From Candidatus Hydrogenedentota bacterium (GTDB taxonomy: Bacteria > Hydrogenedentota > Hydrogenedentia > Hydrogenedentales > CAITNO01): 36,279 bases of DNA. Under the pieces are notes generated by a model. That model had not been told where the DNA came from. It searched no databases and was given only the letters and a program-made list of their open reading frames with translations. The translations under genes and the position numbers were made by a program. The stretch is taken from assembly GCA_022706235.1 (NCBI GenBank), contig JAKJCY010000026.1, positions 1 to 36,279 on the forward strand, read 5' to 3'. Positions 17,002-26,392 of the stretch are shown piece after piece (the stretch's first letter is position 1; every line of letters begins with the position of its first letter).

Positions 17002-20000
17002 ATGTTTCGTTTAAAGACGCATATCTCCCCATTCTTCTCTTTACTCCAACGGAACAAGTGCTTCTGCCTTGTTTTTGTGGCGGCCTTTTTCCTACGCATT
17101 TACCGCATCTTCCAACATTCCGTTTGGTTTGACGAATGGCTTTTTTATGTCGCCCTTCCCTGCGAAACTTTTTGGGAATATCTCAGGAATTTATTTATCT
17201 ATGTGGCGGAAATGGCGATAACCCCCGCGTATCTTGCATTACTTTATACATCAGCCACCCTCGTCTCTGGGAATATACCGGTCATTAGAGCATTCAGTGT
17301 GGTCCCGGGCCTCATTTCTATATTGTTACTGTATGGCTTGGGCTGCCGCCTGGGCGGACGGCGGGCGGGACTGATTGCCGCCCTGTGCCTCGCGTTGTCA
17401 CCGCAACATATATGGCATAATCAGGAAATCCGCCCTTACAGCCTGTTGTTCATGTGTTGCCTGATGGCCCTTTGGGGTCTGCTAAAGTGGCGGGATAACG
17501 GCTTCCGACGATGGCTCTTCCTGAACTATGTTTTTAACGGGTTGCTAATATTTACCCATCTTTTCGGTGTGTTGTTTCTCCTTCCTCAAGGACTGTATCT
17601 ACTGGGACGAAAGGAATATAAAGTCTTTGTAAGGTGGGCTGCGGCCCAGACAGTCTTTGTTGCGCTATTGTTGATTGCCATTCTCGTCAAACCGCATTTA
17701 TCAGAAGCCTATCACCCTGATTTGGGTTTGTCTCCGTTTTTACTGGTTGCCAGGTTGTTCCCCGCGCTGTTACTTCGTTCTTTTTGCGCCGATGTGCTTC
17801 GGTGGCATACGGGCATCTGGCCATGGTTTGAATCCGGTACATCCCCTGCTGTCCCCTCGTGGTTGACAGCGATTTTGGGGATGCGAACGTTTTTTGATCT
17901 GGCTTTGACGCTTCTTATTCTGGTGTGCATTGCCTTGTTCGCCTTGATGGGCAGCCGCCTCCGGCAGAAAAAATCGGGTTCCCACGAAGAATCATCTGCT
18001 GATAAACGGGCGGAATGGGTGTTGCTGTTATCGATTATTTTCATTCCCTCTGTAATCCTGGCAACGCTCACGTTACTTACTTCGGCCAATTTTTCCGACT
18101 ACGGACACGATATTTACGCCACCATCGGCATATACACCATAATAGGACTCCTCTTGTCCCGACTGCCCAGCCGTTCTTTTCGTACGGCCGTTGGGGTGCT
18201 TGTCGTTTTGTACGGATATCAGTGTCTGCTATTTTTGCCTGGAAGCACACGGACCGATTGGCGTGCCGGGGCGGCTTATGTCAAGGAAAATGCAGCCGTG
18301 GAGGATATTGTCCTGGATCTATGGTGGAACGGCCCGATGTCGCGCAGACTGCCTTATTTTTCCGATAGCGCATTGGAAATACGCCGCGCGAATACCCTGA
18401 TCGCTGCGTCTGATGAGGCCGCACAGTTTTTCACCCAACAGAAAGAATCGGCCGCCACAGCCTCTGCCTGGCTTTTGATGGAAACACGCTTTTGGAAGGA
18501 GTGGTTTCCTGGTATCGAACTGATACCCTTGCTCGCGGAAACCTTACGGTCGCGGGGTTTGACTTGCGACATCCGGGAGTTTCCGGGCGGCTTTAACATG
18601 GCGGTTGCACGCATCCGTCCATCTTCCGAATGGCAAAATCATCCGGTTACAAACCTGTCGCCGGAATCCTGGTTGTGCGATTACAACCAGGTTCTAGCAG
18701 ATCTCGGCCTGCAGGATACGGTTGGGGAAAGAAGACAGGAGATGCTGCGGACCTTGGAGCGGTGCGTAGGCACATGGCCGGGTGTCAGCGCCATGGGCAG
18801 GGTAACGTATCCACTTGATTTAATTCAGACAGGCGATCTTGCGCTCGCGGAGGCCATGGCCCGGCACGTCGTTTCTGAGAATCCTTCCTTCGGTCTGGGT
18901 TACCTTTCCCTGGCACTGGTGTGGGCCGCACAGGGAGAGGACCAGCGCGCCTTGGCCGCCTATCATTCCGCCCGATCCCATCATATCGGACTGGATTATT
19001 TTTTTGATACCTTTTTTGAAGCCCTATGTGAGCGAAAAGACATAGCAGCCGCCCGTGATCACCTGGAAGAGGTAAGCCGGCTGAAAATCCCCGTATTCCG
19101 TGAAACGGCGGCCTGGGTACTCCAGGCCGCAGAGAAAAGAATACACGATCCCGGGGATATCGAAACCTCTTTGGCAGTATCCAATATGCCGCTTTTCACC
19201 GAACGGGAAGATAAAGGTCGAGACTATCAGGACAAATGCTATACTTTTGCCTCCGACACCATCGCAATACAAGCGATTTGGGAACAGAAAGAAACACTGA
19301 AAAGCGATGCCCGCTGGATAGACGCTCTTTTCGACAAACAGAAACATCGGCCGCGGCTTGCCCAATGGCTGCCCCTCCACAAGTATTTCAGGATTGTAAG
19401 CGTTGAGATACATTCCAGGTTTGCAGGGAATACTTCTAATGCCTTTGGCATCTATGAAAATCTCTTAAACCAATTTCCATTTGAAAAAACACTCTACGAT
19501 CGCTACGATCAAATACTTCTGTCACTGAATGAACCTGCCGCCTATGTGAACGGATGGAAGGAACGTTCAGCCTACAATCCGGAACTAGCCCCCTTCGCGG
19601 CGAAAAAACTATCCGAAGCCGGAAAACGATGGTATGCGTCAGGAAATGCCAACGCTGCCATCCTTGCGTATGCAACCGCTTGTGAATTGGATACCGAGGA
19701 CACACACTATATACTCCGCCTGGCCCAACTCTATGATTTCTGTTGTGATACCGAGAAAGCATTGCATTGGTACCGACTGGCGCTGCTCGAAGGCGCAAAC
19801 AATATGGATGTGCTGGATAGGACTGCCATGTTGTCCGGAAATTTGGAACCGCCAACGGCCGTCGATTACTGGGAGGTATTATTTGACATCCTTCCAGGTC
19901 ATTGGCGCGTTGGGATGCTTTACGGAGCGGCCCTCGAGTCGGCGAAAGACTACACAACGGCGGCGGAGGTCTATCGTGAGATGAGCAAATACCATCTCGG

Positions 20001-20589
20001 CCAGCCTGACACCCATCTTGCGCAAAGCCGATGTCTGCGCCTTTCAGCACGCCTGAGCGAAGCGCACCGAGTACTGGCCGACACCTTGGCCGCCCATCCC
20101 GACACCAAGGCATTGGCAGCCTATGAACTCATTGAACTCGGACGGGCTTTCGCGGAAAAATCAGAGTTTGGCCCAGCCGAGGAATGCTACGCAGGTGCTC
20201 TCGCAACAGGCGAACATCAGGCCCTAGCATGCTTCAGCCTGGGGGAAATGTATTTGGAGCAGGGGGGCATAGGGCGAGCCGTTTTGTCCTTGCGTAAGGC
20301 GGCAGATCTGGACCCTAAGAACCCCTGGCGTTTGTTTGTGCTTGCTCGGGCGGAAGAGATCCACGGGGACATTGCGGCCGCTCTGTCCCATTATGAGGAG
20401 GCGTTGCGCCTGGCGCCCGATGACGCAGCCATAGCCGAACATCTTGACACGCTGCTGGTAAAAGAAGAGGCAGGAGAAGAGCGTGTCCATATCTGGCGGG
20501 GGCTTGCCGAAGAACATCCCGGCAATGAACTGATGACTCATCATTATGATGAATCCATGAAGGCGCTTTCCGAAGGTCTCAAGCCCTGA
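17002..20589 (+). CDS. GT39-like membrane glycosyltransferase with long TPR C-terminal region
   Basis: 1195 residues. Residues ~20-410 hold about ten to twelve membrane segments with VWFDEWLFY in the first loop and HIWHNQEIRPYSLL later, as in ArnT/PMT-type GT-C enzymes using polyprenyl-phosphate sugars. Residues ~410-560 form a soluble domain. From ~580 to the end a series of helical pairs reads as tetratricopeptide repeats, clearest at the C-terminus (YLEQGGIGRAVLSLRKAADL, then ALSHYEEALRLAPDDAAIAE). The TPR region would lie outside the membrane and may hold the acceptor or a partner. It is the intact paralogue of the truncated gene at 4669. The ISAs1 element lies 244 bases upstream and may have displaced its native promoter. 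No good ribosome site is seen before ATG 17002. It converges with the next gene with a 12-base gap. Confidence 0.86.
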   Translation: MFRLKTHISPFFSLLQRNKCFCLVFVAAFFLRIYRIFQHSVWFDEWLFYVALPCETFWEYLRNLFIYVAEMAITPAYLALLYTSATLVSGNIPVIRAFSVVPGLISILLLYGLGCRLGGRRAGLIAALCLALSPQHIWHNQEIRPYSLLFMCCLMALWGLLKWRDNGFRRWLFLNYVFNGLLIFTHLFGVLFLLPQGLYLLGRKEYKVFVRWAAAQTVFVALLLIAILVKPHLSEAYHPDLGLSPFLLVARLFPALLLRSFCADVLRWHTGIWPWFESGTSPAVPSWLTAILGMRTFFDLALTLLILVCIALFALMGSRLRQKKSGSHEESSADKRAEWVLLLSIIFIPSVILATLTLLTSANFSDYGHDIYATIGIYTIIGLLLSRLPSRSFRTAVGVLVVLYGYQCLLFLPGSTRTDWRAGAAYVKENAAVEDIVLDLWWNGPMSRRLPYFSDSALEIRRANTLIAASDEAAQFFTQQKESAATASAWLLMETRFWKEWFPGIELIPLLAETLRSRGLTCDIREFPGGFNMAVARIRPSSEWQNHPVTNLSPESWLCDYNQVLADLGLQDTVGERRQEMLRTLERCVGTWPGVSAMGRVTYPLDLIQTGDLALAEAMARHVVSENPSFGLGYLSLALVWAAQGEDQRALAAYHSARSHHIGLDYFFDTFFEALCERKDIAAARDHLEEVSRLKIPVFRETAAWVLQAAEKRIHDPGDIETSLAVSNMPLFTEREDKGRDYQDKCYTFASDTIAIQAIWEQKETLKSDARWIDALFDKQKHRPRLAQWLPLHKYFRIVSVEIHSRFAGNTSNAFGIYENLLNQFPFEKTLYDRYDQILLSLNEPAAYVNGWKERSAYNPELAPFAAKKLSEAGKRWYASGNANAAILAYATACELDTEDTHYILRLAQLYDFCCDTEKALHWYRLALLEGANNMDVLDRTAMLSGNLEPPTAVDYWEVLFDILPGHWRVGMLYGAALESAKDYTTAAEVYREMSKYHLGQPDTHLAQSRCLRLSARLSEAHRVLADTLAAHPDTKALAAYELIELGRAFAEKSEFGPAEECYAGALATGEHQALACFSLGEMYLEQGGIGRAVLSLRKAADLDPKNPWRLFVLARAEEIHGDIAAALSHYEEALRLAPDDAAIAEHLDTLLVKEEAGEERVHIWRGLAEEHPGNELMTHHYDESMKALSEGLKP

Positions 20590-20601
20590 GACCAGCGCCG
20601 G

Positions 20602-22032
20602 TTAAAAGAGGTCCTTCCTTTCCCTGTTTTGAGAAGAGGAAAATAAAAAAGAAATAAGCAGTAGGAAAAGTCTGAACGAACGCGCAGGGTAGCGGAATAT
20701 CGTATACATCTGGCGCAGCAGAATGCGGGGACGGAAATAAAACTGTCGATAAAGCGTTTTTTCACGCTGTAGTGCTATTCTGTCGATATCAGGATTATTC
20801 CACCTGCTAATGTAGGGCATCAGTTGAAATTCGATTTCGCTTTTAAATCGTTGTGCCATAGCGCTGCCTCCGTAAATGGAGATAGTGTGCACAATCACAA
20901 GGTCCAGAGGTGAAGACAATAATCCACGCCGGGTAAGTTCGAAATCCGCCTCGCTTTCAAAGGGCCCACCCACAACAATAAATCCCAGGCTTTCCATTCC
21001 AGCTTCACGGATAAGCCGCAGGCGGGAATTAATGGTCTCCGGAGCGATACGTTTTCCAAACACGCCCAATATGCCGGGCGCATAGCTTTCCACACCCACG
21101 ATCACGCGAACACACCCCGCCTCCTCCATCCAGGAGAGCATTTCCGCGTCCAGAGTATCGACACGAGAGAGGCAACTCCACTTCATTACGATCTTGCGCC
21201 GCAAAATCTCCTGACAAACGGTAATGACCCGTTCTTTGCTGGCGGTAAACGTGTCATCCAGAAAACGAAACACCTTCACGTTCAGGCGCGCCAAACCTTC
21301 GATCTCCTCAACGATACGTTTAGGGCTTCGCGTGACGTAGCGACTATCCTGGGGACTGGTGCAGTACGTGCAGGCATAGGGGCAACCCCGGGCAGTTTGC
21401 ACAGTGGCAAAGGGACCTCCAAGCAGCATCTCCTTGTATCGCCGGAGATTGACCATAGTGTAGTCCGGCAGGGGAAGGGTATCATAATCCCTGATATAGG
21501 CTGGTTCGTTAAGAAACCTTCCTGTCTTGTCACGTCCTACAAGGCCAGGAATTGTTTTCAGTGCGTTTCCCTGGACTGCCGCTATGAGATAGGGAACACA
21601 GCTGGCCTCGGCATCGCCGCGGAATAGCGCATCCACCTCGCTGTCTTCCATAATGTCCAAAGGAAACTGCGTGGCATAATAGCCGAATACCGCCACCCGC
21701 ATGCCGGGGACGGACTGTCGCAGCGCCATTGCACACTGTAAATCAGAGGCGACAGATTCGACTCCGAGCAAAGTGATCAGGAACTCCGGTTGGTGTTTCT
21801 GCAAAAAGCGGACAACGTCCTCTTCCCTCTGGTTTTCCGCAATAGCATCCAAGAACACTACGTGCGCCCCAGTGCCTTCCTTGATGCACGCCGCGACCTG
21901 CAACAATTCATGTGGCGGGAAACAAAAACAGGGAGAGCGGTAGGTACACATGTATCGGCGTACCAGTTTTTCGGCGTGGGGAAGATTGACTACCGCCACT
22001 GTCCTGCCTACAAGCACCTTATCGTGTGTCAC
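20602..22032 (-). CDS. B12-binding-type radical SAM protein, copy A
   Basis: About 476 residues from GTG at 22032; the frame also has a TTG at 22056. I prefer GTG because it aligns with the start of the paralogue at 27885. The N-terminal ~180 residues have the alternating pattern of a cobalamin-binding Rossmann domain (VVFLDAIAEN, VAVFGYYA). The radical SAM motif GCPYACTYC follows at about residue 217 and then FLDDTF. The class includes methyltransferases, ring-forming and rearranging enzymes; the substrate is unknown. The conserved RRYMCTYRSP near the N-terminus and a C-terminal FYFRPRILLRQ are shared with the 27885 paralogue. It lies downstream of the SPASM and large membrane protein genes on the same strand, 193 bases after the latter. 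Confidence 0.83.
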   Translation of the reverse strand: MTHDKVLVGRTVAVVNLPHAEKLVRRYMCTYRSPCFCFPPHELLQVAACIKEGTGAHVVFLDAIAENQREEDVVRFLQKHQPEFLITLLGVESVASDLQCAMALRQSVPGMRVAVFGYYATQFPLDIMEDSEVDALFRGDAEASCVPYLIAAVQGNALKTIPGLVGRDKTGRFLNEPAYIRDYDTLPLPDYTMVNLRRYKEMLLGGPFATVQTARGCPYACTYCTSPQDSRYVTRSPKRIVEEIEGLARLNVKVFRFLDDTFTASKERVITVCQEILRRKIVMKWSCLSRVDTLDAEMLSWMEEAGCVRVIVGVESYAPGILGVFGKRIAPETINSRLRLIREAGMESLGFIVVGGPFESEADFELTRRGLLSSPLDLVIVHTISIYGGSAMAQRFKSEIEFQLMPYISRWNNPDIDRIALQREKTLYRQFYFRPRILLRQMYTIFRYPARSFRLFLLLISFLFSSSQNRERKDLF

Positions 22033-22224
22033 TTCTAATAACGTCCTTATTCGCAATAACTATCTGTGTAGTTCTCTTCGATGCTTTTGCTGAGAAAGCG
22101 GGGCTGTAACGGCCCCTACTCCTCTACCGCGAACCAGTATATCACAGAAAGTCGGCATGCACTTACTCTTGCCCGCCTTTCGTAGTTCTGATTTCTTTTG
22201 AATGACACCTCGGGAAACGCTTCG

Positions 22225-24543
22225 TCATTTTTGCGCGCTGTATGTTCTGCCGTAAATCATCGGTAGAGGCGGCATGCCGCGTAGCTGACGTTCCCACGGA
22301 CCGGTCTTGTAAGGTCTCAGAAATCGCATGTCTTCCGGTAATTGAAAAATTGGCAGAAGAGACATTGTGCCGATATTTTGCACATGATAAAATCCTCTAA
22401 AGGTGCCATCGAACCTTTCCGGAAAGGAAATCCCACGGAATTGTCCGCGCCGCCACCATTCTTGTTCCGCAACAGGCCTTGAATCATCAATCACATCCTT
22501 CGCATCAGGATAGGCCTCTAAAAGTTCTTTCGCCATGAGTTCGCCACCGTAATTCATATCCGCTTCATAAATCGGGAAAAAGAGTGTAACCCTTCCCTTC
22601 GCACCATCCTCGATTCCCTGGATACAAATGTCCTGTGTAAAATTGTATATCAGCTGGGCGTCATCATAGTGAAGGGTAACCATAATGTCTTCCCCTTGTG
22701 TGTCGAATACCGCAGCCACGTAGGCCCAGGCCGTTTCTCCCGGCGGCAATTTATTCGAATCCACCAGGCCCGGTAACGGATGAATAGGAGAAACATGCAA
22801 TCGCTCTTTGTGCGAGGTTCTAGTTACTTCAACCGGGTCTAAATGGGTTTGTGCCAGTTGTTCTGCCAGACCATACACCTGGCGAGTCTGCCATACGCGC
22901 AGCAGGCCAATGGGAATGAGAATGGCCATGGCCACGAAAAAAACAAAACAAATGCCGTTTCGAAACGGTATCTTCCATTTGCCATCACGTATATAACGGG
23001 ATATCAAGACACGACGCCGGTCCGCATGGGAACATGTCCATCCCAGCCGTATTGCCCTATCCACGCATAAAATCATGGCCAGAACCGGGAAAAACGCCAA
23101 GAAAAAGATATGGCGTGTCTCATACCAGAGCGTCGCATACCCGGCAAAAAACGCAAATAAAGCCATTATGTACACGGCCAGCCAAAAGTGCCGGAAACTG
23201 ATTACAATAAGAGCTAATCCGGTATAGAGGAGTCCAAAGCACGCCAGATGCTCGGAAAACCAGTCGTGGAAGGTCAGCAAGCCCCCCAACCATCGCGGTG
23301 GATTAACCGCAGAGGCCTGCATGTCATCGCACATGACTTCAGGAACGGTATGAATTGAAAATACGGAACGCCAGGCACGCGCCACAATATCAGCGGGATA
23401 CGTTTTCAACATTTCCCAAATAACTTCGTTGGCATAACGACCATATACCGCGCCTGTAAAATAAATATAGGGATCCCTTAACAACGGAGCGGTGTGGTCG
23501 CCTTGTACCCGACGGTATTCAGCGCTTCCCTCGTTTACCATGGACTCATAATTCCCTGATCGGCGCGCATAAACATTTACAATCGCAAACGCGGCAGGGT
23601 CAACTGAAATCAGGCTGTCATAGGAAGCGCCTCCAAAATCCAGACGTGCTTCTGATTCAGGACTAATACCGTGAAAAAAAGCATGCAGGGGCGCCTGCCC
23701 CCCTTCCAGGGCAATACCCTGAATAATAGGATAGGCCGTCAGCCCAAAGAAAACAACAAACAAGCACAAGGCTCCCCCACGCACCATCCACGGGTGCCTT
23801 GAGGCTGGTTTTGCCCCAAACAGCACTAGAAATGCGGCTGGGGGCAAACATGCCAGAACATCCTGGCGAAACCCCAATCCAATTCCCAGCCAGCCTCCCA
23901 GCAGAGCCGCACTACAGCATAATATCCTCCAGGAAGATTTTCTTTGCATCAACCAGAATGCGACAAGGAGGAAGCCGAGGATAAAAGGCGCTTTTCCGAA
24001 ATCCCGCAGTTCAATTGCGCTGTCTATCATCATAGGCGCACTGAACAGTATCAATATCCCAAGCATACTTGTAAACCTGCCGAGGACAAGCCGGAATAGA
24101 CCATAGACGATGGATGCGCTGCAAGCCCGCATCAATCCTGCATAGAGCGCCCCGACCCAGGCGGAAACCCCGAAAATACGCCATAACCAACCCATGGCAT
24201 ACAGAAAATAGATGTGCGTTACTTCAAGAACCGTGTTTAACGGGGTAACTTCAATATCTTCGGGAATATTGGCAGTATCAAACTGCATTTCCTTTTTGTA
24301 TATGAAGTCGGCAAGTCCTGGAATTTCACGGATGTCCGCGGTTCCCATACCATGGCCGGCAGCGAAAAAGATGGCGGGGTATAAAAGGTTGGTCTGGATA
24401 AATAGCGGATGTTCCAGCGGATCTTCTCGCGTACTTGCAACCGCAAGATAAATGGACAAAGACGCTAAGAACACAAAGGCGATACAAAAACTCTCAATGG
24501 TTACCTTCCGCCACCCGGAAATCTTCTTACTATAGTCCCGCAT
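22225..24543 (-). CDS. Large multi-pass membrane protein, GT-C-like, copy A
   Basis: 772 residues from ATG 24543. This ATG overlaps the stop of the SPASM gene as TAATG, which indicates translational coupling; the longer frame to 24672 would lie inside that gene and is rejected. A first membrane segment is followed by LYPAIFFAAGHGMGTADIR, then about ten hydrophobic segments to residue ~590 and a soluble C-terminal ~180 residues that should face outside. The overall plan resembles GT-C glycosyltransferases, but I do not see the usual DE motif in the first loop, so the enzyme class is uncertain. It is a clear paralogue of 29732-31957, sharing VNVYARRSG in the middle and KTGPWERQL at the C-terminus. 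The neighbourhood suggests a surface glycan or lipid role. Confidence 0.75.
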   Translation of the reverse strand: MRDYSKKISGWRKVTIESFCIAFVFLASLSIYLAVASTREDPLEHPLFIQTNLLYPAIFFAAGHGMGTADIREIPGLADFIYKKEMQFDTANIPEDIEVTPLNTVLEVTHIYFLYAMGWLWRIFGVSAWVGALYAGLMRACSASIVYGLFRLVLGRFTSMLGILILFSAPMMIDSAIELRDFGKAPFILGFLLVAFWLMQRKSSWRILCCSAALLGGWLGIGLGFRQDVLACLPPAAFLVLFGAKPASRHPWMVRGGALCLFVVFFGLTAYPIIQGIALEGGQAPLHAFFHGISPESEARLDFGGASYDSLISVDPAAFAIVNVYARRSGNYESMVNEGSAEYRRVQGDHTAPLLRDPYIYFTGAVYGRYANEVIWEMLKTYPADIVARAWRSVFSIHTVPEVMCDDMQASAVNPPRWLGGLLTFHDWFSEHLACFGLLYTGLALIVISFRHFWLAVYIMALFAFFAGYATLWYETRHIFFLAFFPVLAMILCVDRAIRLGWTCSHADRRRVLISRYIRDGKWKIPFRNGICFVFFVAMAILIPIGLLRVWQTRQVYGLAEQLAQTHLDPVEVTRTSHKERLHVSPIHPLPGLVDSNKLPPGETAWAYVAAVFDTQGEDIMVTLHYDDAQLIYNFTQDICIQGIEDGAKGRVTLFFPIYEADMNYGGELMAKELLEAYPDAKDVIDDSRPVAEQEWWRRGQFRGISFPERFDGTFRGFYHVQNIGTMSLLPIFQLPEDMRFLRPYKTGPWERQLRGMPPLPMIYGRTYSAQK

Positions 24544-25709
24544 TATTCTTTCCGACGGCCAAAATAGAATTTGATATCGCGTACGTTCCGGACAACACTT
24601 ACTAACAATCGCGTGGGCCGAAGCCACAGACTGAGTTCGGTATAGGCCGTATCCCAACAGGGCGACTGACACGCATGCACCTGCTTCCGTATTTTGTGAA
24701 AACCGGGATCATGCCAGATAGCATCAATAGAATAATCTTTAACAGAAAATGGACTGTCAATATCATTACAAGGCGCAACGTAACCAGCGGGATTCACGGC
24801 ACAAACCGCATACCCGGCATAACACCGAATGCGCCTGGGCTGTTTGTATAAGTCTACTATACCGTCGAAGAAAGCGGCCGAGGTCGTAATCAACCTGCTT
24901 TTGTGACATTCCCGAACTGTTCTGCGAACCTCCCGCTCCAGGTCTGGAAGGTCTTCTGAGTGGAACACAAGATTGTCACAGCCAGAAAAATCCTTGTTCC
25001 GATGGAGCAGGTTGGTGTGAAGTGGTGCAAACTTAATCTGGCCGGCCCCGAGGGATTCCGCGAAATGAAGCATTTCTATCATGCGCCGATAGTTTTGCTT
25101 TGTAATGACAAAGTTAATGCCCATATGTATTTCGGGCGCTATGGTGTGAAATTTCCGAATCGCGCTGACGGTCTTGTCGAAGTTGCCTTCGCCGCGGATA
25201 TCATCATGTATAAATGCTTCCGGTCCGTCAAGAGAAAAGGAGACCGTGGAAACCCCGGAATCCCGCAACCGTTCCATTTTATCCTCGTTCAACAACAGAG
25301 CATTGGTACACAGGTGAACGGATATGCCTTTATTCTCGGCGTAGTGAATAATTTCGAAAACATCTTCGCGTAAAAGCGCCTCACCACCGCTTACCACGGC
25401 AAGCGTTGTTCCAAGTTTTTCTGCCGCCGCGCTGATTACCTCCTTCCATTGTTCCGTACTCAATTCCTCCTCATCGTTATACCCGTGTTCCAGGTCGCAC
25501 ACGCCGCATATCCGGCAGCGCAGATTACATCTGCCAGTAAGAAACAGCAGCAATACGGGACAATAACGGGGTGGCAGGCCTAGATAGCGGTTTATAATAA
25601 CGTTTGACGTACGCCATGCATTTCTCAGTAATAATGGAAATATGGAGGGCAGTGGCTTCTGTTTCTGAGAGACTTTATTACTCGCCATGGGAGGTCTTGC
25701 CTGTGTCAT
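24543..25709 (-). CDS. Radical SAM/SPASM protein, copy 2
   Basis: 388 residues from ATG 25709; a TTG at 25784 would add 25 residues and ATG 25688 would remove seven. None has a strong ribosome site. The radical SAM motif CNLRCRIC gives C61, C65 and C68 in this numbering, then VSGGEALLRED. SPASM-type cysteines follow: CYAGYAVCAVNPAGYVAPCN and a final CQSPCW. It is a paralogue of the 9563 protein throughout. The substrate is not known. It heads a three-gene minus-strand operon: its stop overlaps the start of the membrane protein gene, which precedes the B12-type radical SAM gene. Confidence 0.85.
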   Translation of the reverse strand: MTQARPPMASNKVSQKQKPLPSIFPLLLRNAWRTSNVIINRYLGLPPRYCPVLLLFLTGRCNLRCRICGVCDLEHGYNDEEELSTEQWKEVISAAAEKLGTTLAVVSGGEALLREDVFEIIHYAENKGISVHLCTNALLLNEDKMERLRDSGVSTVSFSLDGPEAFIHDDIRGEGNFDKTVSAIRKFHTIAPEIHMGINFVITKQNYRRMIEMLHFAESLGAGQIKFAPLHTNLLHRNKDFSGCDNLVFHSEDLPDLEREVRRTVRECHKSRLITTSAAFFDGIVDLYKQPRRIRCYAGYAVCAVNPAGYVAPCNDIDSPFSVKDYSIDAIWHDPGFHKIRKQVHACQSPCWDTAYTELSLWLRPTRLLVSVVRNVRDIKFYFGRRKE

Positions 25710-26392
25710 TGTTTTTATGCGGGATGTGATAAGGCTTCCTTTGGTCGATTTTAGGCGAAGAAATGATTTCGAAAGTTCCTTCAATTGACAGCATCAAAAT
25801 TAATGCACTCCATCATCAACGTTACGCCAAGATAGTGCTCTTTGAAGATGCACAACAAAAGTCCGGAAAAACCATATGCTCGGCCTGGAGAATCACTCTG
25901 GAATGCCGCGTCCTATTGCTGCAGGCCTGGTTACGATTGAATACACGCATACCGCGCCTGTATCCCATCTGCTCTTCTTCTGCCTGACGATACGGAACAC
26001 TAATACTACACCTTGCCTTACATTGTGACACCCGGTTGTGCCCAACGCAACAAGTTTCCAGCATGCCAAAAATATATTATTGATCTTGCAGACAACCTAC
26101 TTCAATTCAGCGCTTTCGCACAACAATTCGACCAGCCCCCTGTCCTAACATAAGATGAACCCATTTATTACTCCGGCAGGTCATTATCCCTGCTGATGCG
26201 TGTCAACTTGACTGCACAAGGCAGCTCTATATACCATTTTAGTGTTCTCACTTTCTCGCTTATCTGATGTTCTTAACGAATTCAGATAACTGTTTTTGCC
26301 GGTGTCCTCAAATTAACCATGGTTTCTTATCAGACAGTGTAAAGGCAGCAAGATTGCCTGCCCTTATACTGTCTGAAGATTATAGTGCAAAC
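25710..26392. other. Divergent intergenic region with a structured leader
   Basis: About 680 bases between divergent radical SAM genes. A plus-strand promoter candidate is TTGACT (26208-26213), 16 bases, TATACC (26230-26235), giving a leader of about 150 bases that contains the large hairpin at 26330-26376. No convincing minus-strand promoter was found. The open frame upstream of 26393 reads through the hairpin and has no family resemblance. Confidence 0.45.
26330..26376 (+). promoter_or_regulatory. Long leader hairpin before the B12-type radical SAM gene
   Basis: Arms 26330-26348 (TCAGACAGTGTAAAGGCAG) and 26358-26376 (CTGCCCTTATACTGTCTGA) pair at 17 of 19 positions, plus one G-U pair and one mismatch, with a 9-base loop. 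It ends 16 bases before the ATG at 26393. No T-run follows, so it is not a typical terminator; a translation or stability control element is more likely. Confidence 0.6.

Noticed and set aside
16850..17032. Minus-strand 60-codon frame next to ISAs1
   Set aside because: Reads plausibly as protein but shows no known motif and overlaps the start of the GT39-TPR gene.
22100..22116. GGGGC/GCCCC stem between membrane protein and radical SAM copy A, considered as a terminator
   Set aside because: Only five pairs and no proper T-run on the minus strand; it may be a remnant of a dispersed repeat.
24544..24672. N-terminal extension of the large membrane protein to 24672
   Set aside because: It would lie inside the SPASM gene; the TAATG overlap gives a natural start at 24543.
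26267..26392. N-terminal extension of B12-type radical SAM copy B
   Set aside because: It is Cys-rich and unlike the family, and reads through the leader hairpin. MKILILNPP is the standard start.
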